Source: Paludibacteraceae bacterium (GTDB lineage: Bacteria; Bacteroidota; Bacteroidia; Bacteroidales; Paludibacteraceae). From it: a DNA stretch of 11,660 nucleotides. Below, piece after piece: positions 8,832 through 11,660 of the stretch (position 1 is the stretch's first letter; each line of letters opens with the position of its first letter). A program made the translations under genes and the position numbers. The notes below the pieces were generated by a model. It saw only the letters and a program-made list of their open reading frames with translations, was not told the origin of the DNA and made no database searches. The DNA lies in assembly GCA_947445425.1 (NCBI GenBank), contig CANFFA010000034.1:1-11660 (forward strand), given 5' to 3'.

Positions 8832-10102
8832 ACACAAATAAGCAATTTATAGCAGTAGATTTAGGTAGTTCTAGAATCTCCATCATGGCTGCAGAAATGC
8901 AAGAAGATGGCGCAATAAAAATCTTATCAGAGGAATCAAAACCTTCTGATGACATTAAATGTGGTATTGTAAAACAAGCTACAGGTGCAGCTTTCAAGGT
9001 AAATGAATTAAAAATGTACCTTCAAAACAGCTCTGCCATAAAAGACATTTCAACGGTATCTGTGAGCATAGGTGCTAAAACCATGAAGCACCAGAATAAA
9101 TCAGTGAGTCGTTTTATTGGTACTCCAAACTTAGTCACTGAACAGCTTTTGGCGGACATGGTTTATGATTGCAAAAGACAATCAGAACAGGCCAACATCA
9201 CTATTTTTGAGGCAATTCCATTATCATTTGAATTAGATGGAAAAATCATAGAGAACCCGATTGGTCAGACTGGCAAGCAAATCACTGCAAATTACCAGCT
9301 CATTATTGGAGATAGTCTAATAAAAACAAAACTAGAGGATTGTTTCGATCGTACAGGTATCCATATAGAGACTACGCCTTTAGCTATAGAAGCACTTTCC
9401 ACTGTACTACTTGAAGATGGCGAAAGAGCTGAAGGATGTGCACTAATCAATTTGGGCGCTACCACAAGCACTTTGGCGGTTTATCATGAAGGAACTTTAA
9501 AATCAATGATGGTCGTTCCATTAGGAGCAAAAAACATCACCAAAGACATTGAGGAATTGGGTATTAGTTTTGCAAATGCTGAACGCTTAAAGTGTCTAAA
9601 AGGATCAGCTATAGAATCATTGGTAACTGATCCTATTTTTGTACAAATACCATCTTCTACGGCCGAACAACCACCCGTTAGAATTTCAACACAGTTCCTT
9701 GCTACGATTATAGAAGCTAGGTTAGAAGAAATACTACAACCGATATTTGAAACCATAGATCAACTACCTTTTGCATTAGGTGCTGGAATTGTGGTATCAG
9801 GAGGCGGATCTAAACTTGCAGGGATTAAAGAATTCATTGAAATTAAGACCTCTATTTATACTCGTTTTGGAAATCATGCTGATTGGTTATCAGACGATAC
9901 CTCAGAACATTTTTTTGACCCTTGCTATGCACAATCAATAGGAACGATCTTACTCACTTCGGAATACAGAAAACAGCATCCGATAATAGAAGAGACAAAT
10001 CATCCAGTAAAAACACCAAAAATACCTGGGAAAGGGAATAAATTCACTGATAAAATAGCGAATGGATTTCTTAATTTTTTCAGTGACGAAAATAAAATTT
10101 AG
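8828..10102 (+). CDS. ftsA: Cell division protein FtsA (actin-like Z-ring membrane anchor)
   Basis: Actin-family ATP-binding protein that tethers FtsZ filaments to the inner membrane and recruits later divisome proteins. The 424 residues include the phosphate-1 motif AVDLGSS (9-15), the SHS2/1C-type subdomain at about 76-165, the phosphate-2 region LINLGATTS (206-214) and the adenosine motif GAGIVVSGGGSKLAG (318-332). After a variable linker, the last residues (FTDKIANGFLNFF, 406-418) form an amphipathic helix of the kind FtsA uses as a membrane-targeting sequence. In the phosphate-2 region Asn208 stands where many actin-like proteins have Asp, and Thr215 replaces the second Asp. ATP turnover may therefore be weak or absent, but that is inference. 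The start codon overlaps the ftsQ stop by 4 bp. ftsZ follows after 38 bp. Confidence 0.96.
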   Translation: MNTNKQFIAVDLGSSRISIMAAEMQEDGAIKILSEESKPSDDIKCGIVKQATGAAFKVNELKMYLQNSSAIKDISTVSVSIGAKTMKHQNKSVSRFIGTPNLVTEQLLADMVYDCKRQSEQANITIFEAIPLSFELDGKIIENPIGQTGKQITANYQLIIGDSLIKTKLEDCFDRTGIHIETTPLAIEALSTVLLEDGERAEGCALINLGATTSTLAVYHEGTLKSMMVVPLGAKNITKDIEELGISFANAERLKCLKGSAIESLVTDPIFVQIPSSTAEQPPVRISTQFLATIIEARLEEILQPIFETIDQLPFALGAGIVVSGGGSKLAGIKEFIEIKTSIYTRFGNHADWLSDDTSEHFFDPCYAQSIGTILLTSEYRKQHPIIEETNHPVKTPKIPGKGNKFTDKIANGFLNFFSDENKI

Positions 10103-10140
10103 AACTTAGCACATAAACAAGCAATAATCAGAAGCAGAAT

Positions 10141-11460
10141 ATGGGATATTTAGAAGACAGCTTACCTTTAGAATTGCCATTGGTTGACAGTTCAATTATC
10201 AAAGTGATCGGAGTTGGTGGTGGTGGTGGAAATGCTGTTAATCACATGTACCGTCAAGGAATTACCGATGTAACTTTTGTGGTATGTAACACAGATAATC
10301 AAGCACTTAAAAACTCACCGGTACCCGCAAAAATACAATTGGGTGGTATCCTTACCGAAGGTTTAGGTGCCGGAGGAAAGCCTGAAGTAGCCTGTAAAGC
10401 AGCTGAAGAATCAATCGCAGAAATTCAAAAGATGTTGAGTGACAATACCAAAATGGTATTTATTACTGCTGGTATGGGTGGTGGTACAGGAACGGGAGCA
10501 TCTCCAGTTGTAGCAAAAGCAGCTCACGACATGGGAATTTTAACCGTTGGTATTGTGACTATCCCCTTTGCATTTGAAGGAAATATGAAGATTCGTCAAG
10601 CTTTGGAAGGGGTTGCTGCATTGAGCGAACATGTTGATGCTATTTTGGTTATCAACAACGAAAAATTAAAAAAAATCTATCCTGATTTAGAATTGTCGAA
10701 TGCCTTCGCTAAGGCTGATGATGTTTTAACCAATGCTGCAAAAGCTATTGCTGAGATCATCACCGTACCAGGTTATATCAATACCGATTTCGCCGATGTG
10801 TTTAGCATCATGAAGGATGGAAAAGTAGCCATCATGAACACTGGTTATGCTTCTGGCGATAATCGGATTACTAAAGCCATTGAAGATGCATTAAATTCTC
10901 CGCTACTCAACACCAATGATGTTAGTGGAGCTAGAAAAATTCTTTTAAGCTTGTATTGTTCTGACACACACCAAATACGCATGGAAGAGGTAGAACAAAT
11001 ACAAGAATTCATGCTTACCGTTGGTGAAAATGTACAAGTAATTTGGGGTGCTAGCTTTGACAATAGCTTGGGTGAGAAAGTAAAAATTACATTGATAGCA
11101 ACCGGTTTTGATGTAAGTGACATTCCTGGAATGCCTGTAAAAATTGAGAAACCATACAAAGCACCTAAACCAGTAATTACTGAACCTGCAGTGATACACA
11201 GTGCTGTTTCTGCAATTACATACGAAACGCAACAAGAAATTGAAACACAGATAAATGATATAGATTTACTGGAAGAGGATTCTAAGGAAACTGAAATTGA
11301 TAAAGCAATAGATAAATACTATGAAAAACCTGAGAAAGCTCCGGAGGTATTTGAAAAAGAACCTGATCTTCCAACCCTTACTTTAGATGATTTAGAAAAC
11401 GAACAGACTCGAAAAGTAATTGAAAATCAACCTGCTTGGAAACGTAAGTTTATGAGATAA
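10141..11460 (+). CDS. ftsZ: Cell division GTPase FtsZ
   Basis: Tubulin-family GTPase that polymerises into the cytokinetic Z-ring. At 439 residues it is longer than E. coli FtsZ (383) because of the C-terminal linker. The GTPase domain shows VIGVGGGGGNAVNHM (22-36), the tubulin signature GGGTGTG (113-119), and the T7 synergy loop NTDFADV (214-220), where D216 and D219 should complete the neighbouring subunit's active site. The globular domain ends at about 330 with SDIPGMP. An acidic, probably disordered linker follows, at about 335-428. The final residues NQPAWKRKFMR form a basic tail in the position of the conserved C-terminal peptide that binds FtsA and other partners, but it differs from the E. 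coli form. The ATG at 10141 has a purine-rich leader (CAGAAGCAGAAT) with at most a weak Shine-Dalgarno match. It is the last gene of the division block. Confidence 0.99.
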   Translation: MGYLEDSLPLELPLVDSSIIKVIGVGGGGGNAVNHMYRQGITDVTFVVCNTDNQALKNSPVPAKIQLGGILTEGLGAGGKPEVACKAAEESIAEIQKMLSDNTKMVFITAGMGGGTGTGASPVVAKAAHDMGILTVGIVTIPFAFEGNMKIRQALEGVAALSEHVDAILVINNEKLKKIYPDLELSNAFAKADDVLTNAAKAIAEIITVPGYINTDFADVFSIMKDGKVAIMNTGYASGDNRITKAIEDALNSPLLNTNDVSGARKILLSLYCSDTHQIRMEEVEQIQEFMLTVGENVQVIWGASFDNSLGEKVKITLIATGFDVSDIPGMPVKIEKPYKAPKPVITEPAVIHSAVSAITYETQQEIETQINDIDLLEEDSKETEIDKAIDKYYEKPEKAPEVFEKEPDLPTLTLDDLENEQTRKVIENQPAWKRKFMR

Positions 11461-11466
11461 TGGAGT

Positions 11467-11504
11467 TTTAAAATTTGAGTTCTACTTTAAAAATCAAATT
11501 TAAA
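11467..11504 (+). terminator. AT-rich hairpin just downstream of ftsZ
   Basis: AAATTTGA (11471-11478) and TCAAATTT (11494-11501) are perfect reverse complements. With one bulged A (11470) the stem extends by three A-T pairs (11467-11469 with 11502-11504), leaving a 15-nt loop. It begins 7 bp after the ftsZ stop, where an operon end would be expected. The stem is almost pure A-T and no clear T-run follows, so it does not meet the classical intrinsic terminator pattern. It may be an imperfect terminator, a 3'-end stabilising structure or chance in AT-rich DNA. Confidence 0.3.
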
Positions 11505-11524
11505 TAGCAATGTTTCTATATTAA

Positions 11525-11532
11525 TAGTTTTG
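11525..11532 (+). promoter_or_regulatory. Possible Bacteroidota-type -7 promoter element for the yqeY-like gene
   Basis: TAGTTTTG matches the Bacteroidota primary-sigma -7 consensus TAnnTTTG exactly and lies about 47 bp before the ATG at 11580, a plausible leader length. I see no TTG-type -33 element at the expected spacing upstream. The same bases form the left arm of a 6-bp hairpin (GTTTTG 11527-11532, CAAAAC 11539-11544). In AT-rich DNA an isolated -7 match can easily be chance, so support is weak. Confidence 0.3.
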
Positions 11533-11579
11533 CTCAAACAAAACGCTGATTAGTATTTCATAATTGACAAAAAAACAAA

Positions 11580-11660
11580 ATGGAATTATTCGAAAAAGTG
11601 AGTGGTGATATTAAAACCGCCATGTTAGCCCGTGACAAAGTAGCTCTGGAAGCTTTGAGG
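11580..11660 (+). CDS. YqeY/GatB-domain protein, N-terminal fragment (3' partial)
   Basis: The ATG at 11580 opens a frame that runs to the right edge; 27 residues are visible. They read MELFEKVSGDIKTAMLARDK followed by VALEALR. This matches the start of YqeY-type proteins (small, about 150 residues, with a GatB C-terminal-like domain), which typically begin with a short helix and 'DIK.AM.AR.K..LEALR'. Their cellular role is not well defined; a link to tRNA-dependent amidotransferase activity is suggested only by homology to the GatB tail. The gene follows ftsZ after about 119 bp, a neighbour pair I recall from other Bacteroidota dcw clusters. It has an A-rich leader (GACAAAAAAACAAA) and no Shine-Dalgarno sequence. 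The identification rests on a short fragment. Confidence 0.75.
   Translation, partial: MELFEKVSGDIKTAMLARDKVALEALR

Noticed and set aside
10845..11159. Minus-strand open frame of 104 codons
   Set aside because: It is antisense to the conserved part of ftsZ, with no leader or recognisable motif; a shadow of the real gene.
1..11660. Mobile elements, CRISPR, tRNA or defence genes, or another undescribed system
   Set aside because: All frames belong to one collinear housekeeping cluster with short gaps; no repeats of spacer type, transposase, integrase or tRNA-like sequence was seen.

Overview
The window is an uninterrupted plus-strand stretch of a dcw (division and cell wall) cluster. In order it holds murE (5' end cut off by the window), mraY, murD, ftsW, murG, murC, ftsQ, ftsA and ftsZ, then the first 27 codons of a YqeY/GatB-like gene cut off by the right edge. 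All ten reading frames are intact where visible. I found no mobile element, RNA gene, CRISPR array or pseudogene.

The organism is most likely a member of the Bacteroidota; I cannot settle the class. Four things point that way. The DNA is AT-rich. The genes have A-rich leaders and no convincing Shine-Dalgarno sequences. The order murE-mraY-murD-ftsW-murG-murC-ftsQ-ftsA-ftsZ-yqeY lacks murF and ddl. The proteins also carry lineage-style traits: an enlarged MraY with an extra periplasmic loop, an FtsW 'LPHAYSDF' motif with a lysine-rich insertion, and a small FtsQ. MurE carries the DNPR motif, so the peptidoglycan is predicted to contain meso-diaminopimelate.

Layout: 1-1392 is murE, the third amino-acid-adding step. 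1437-2699 is mraY, which makes lipid I. 2769-4103 is murD, which adds D-Glu. 4147-5367 is ftsW, the septal glycan polymerase. 5416-6516 is murG, which makes lipid II. 6552-7952 is murC, which adds L-Ala. 8013-8831 is ftsQ, 8828-10102 ftsA and 10141-11460 ftsZ, the divisome scaffold, membrane anchor and Z-ring. Gaps between genes are 35-69 bp, ftsQ and ftsA overlap by 4 bp (ATGA), and only the ftsZ-yqeY gap (about 119 bp) is large enough to hold a transcription boundary. There is no gene-free stretch over 300 bases.

Together the genes cover cytoplasmic UDP-MurNAc-peptide synthesis (MurC, MurD, MurE), membrane lipid I and II synthesis (MraY, MurG), septal polymerisation (FtsW) and Z-ring assembly (FtsQ, FtsA, FtsZ). 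This is a core housekeeping locus and I do not see a previously undescribed system in it. The points worth checking are small: two insertions in MraY, a degenerate nucleotide-binding motif in FtsA, a basic FtsZ tail, a lysine-rich FtsW insertion, and weak hairpin or promoter-like sequences in two intergenic gaps.
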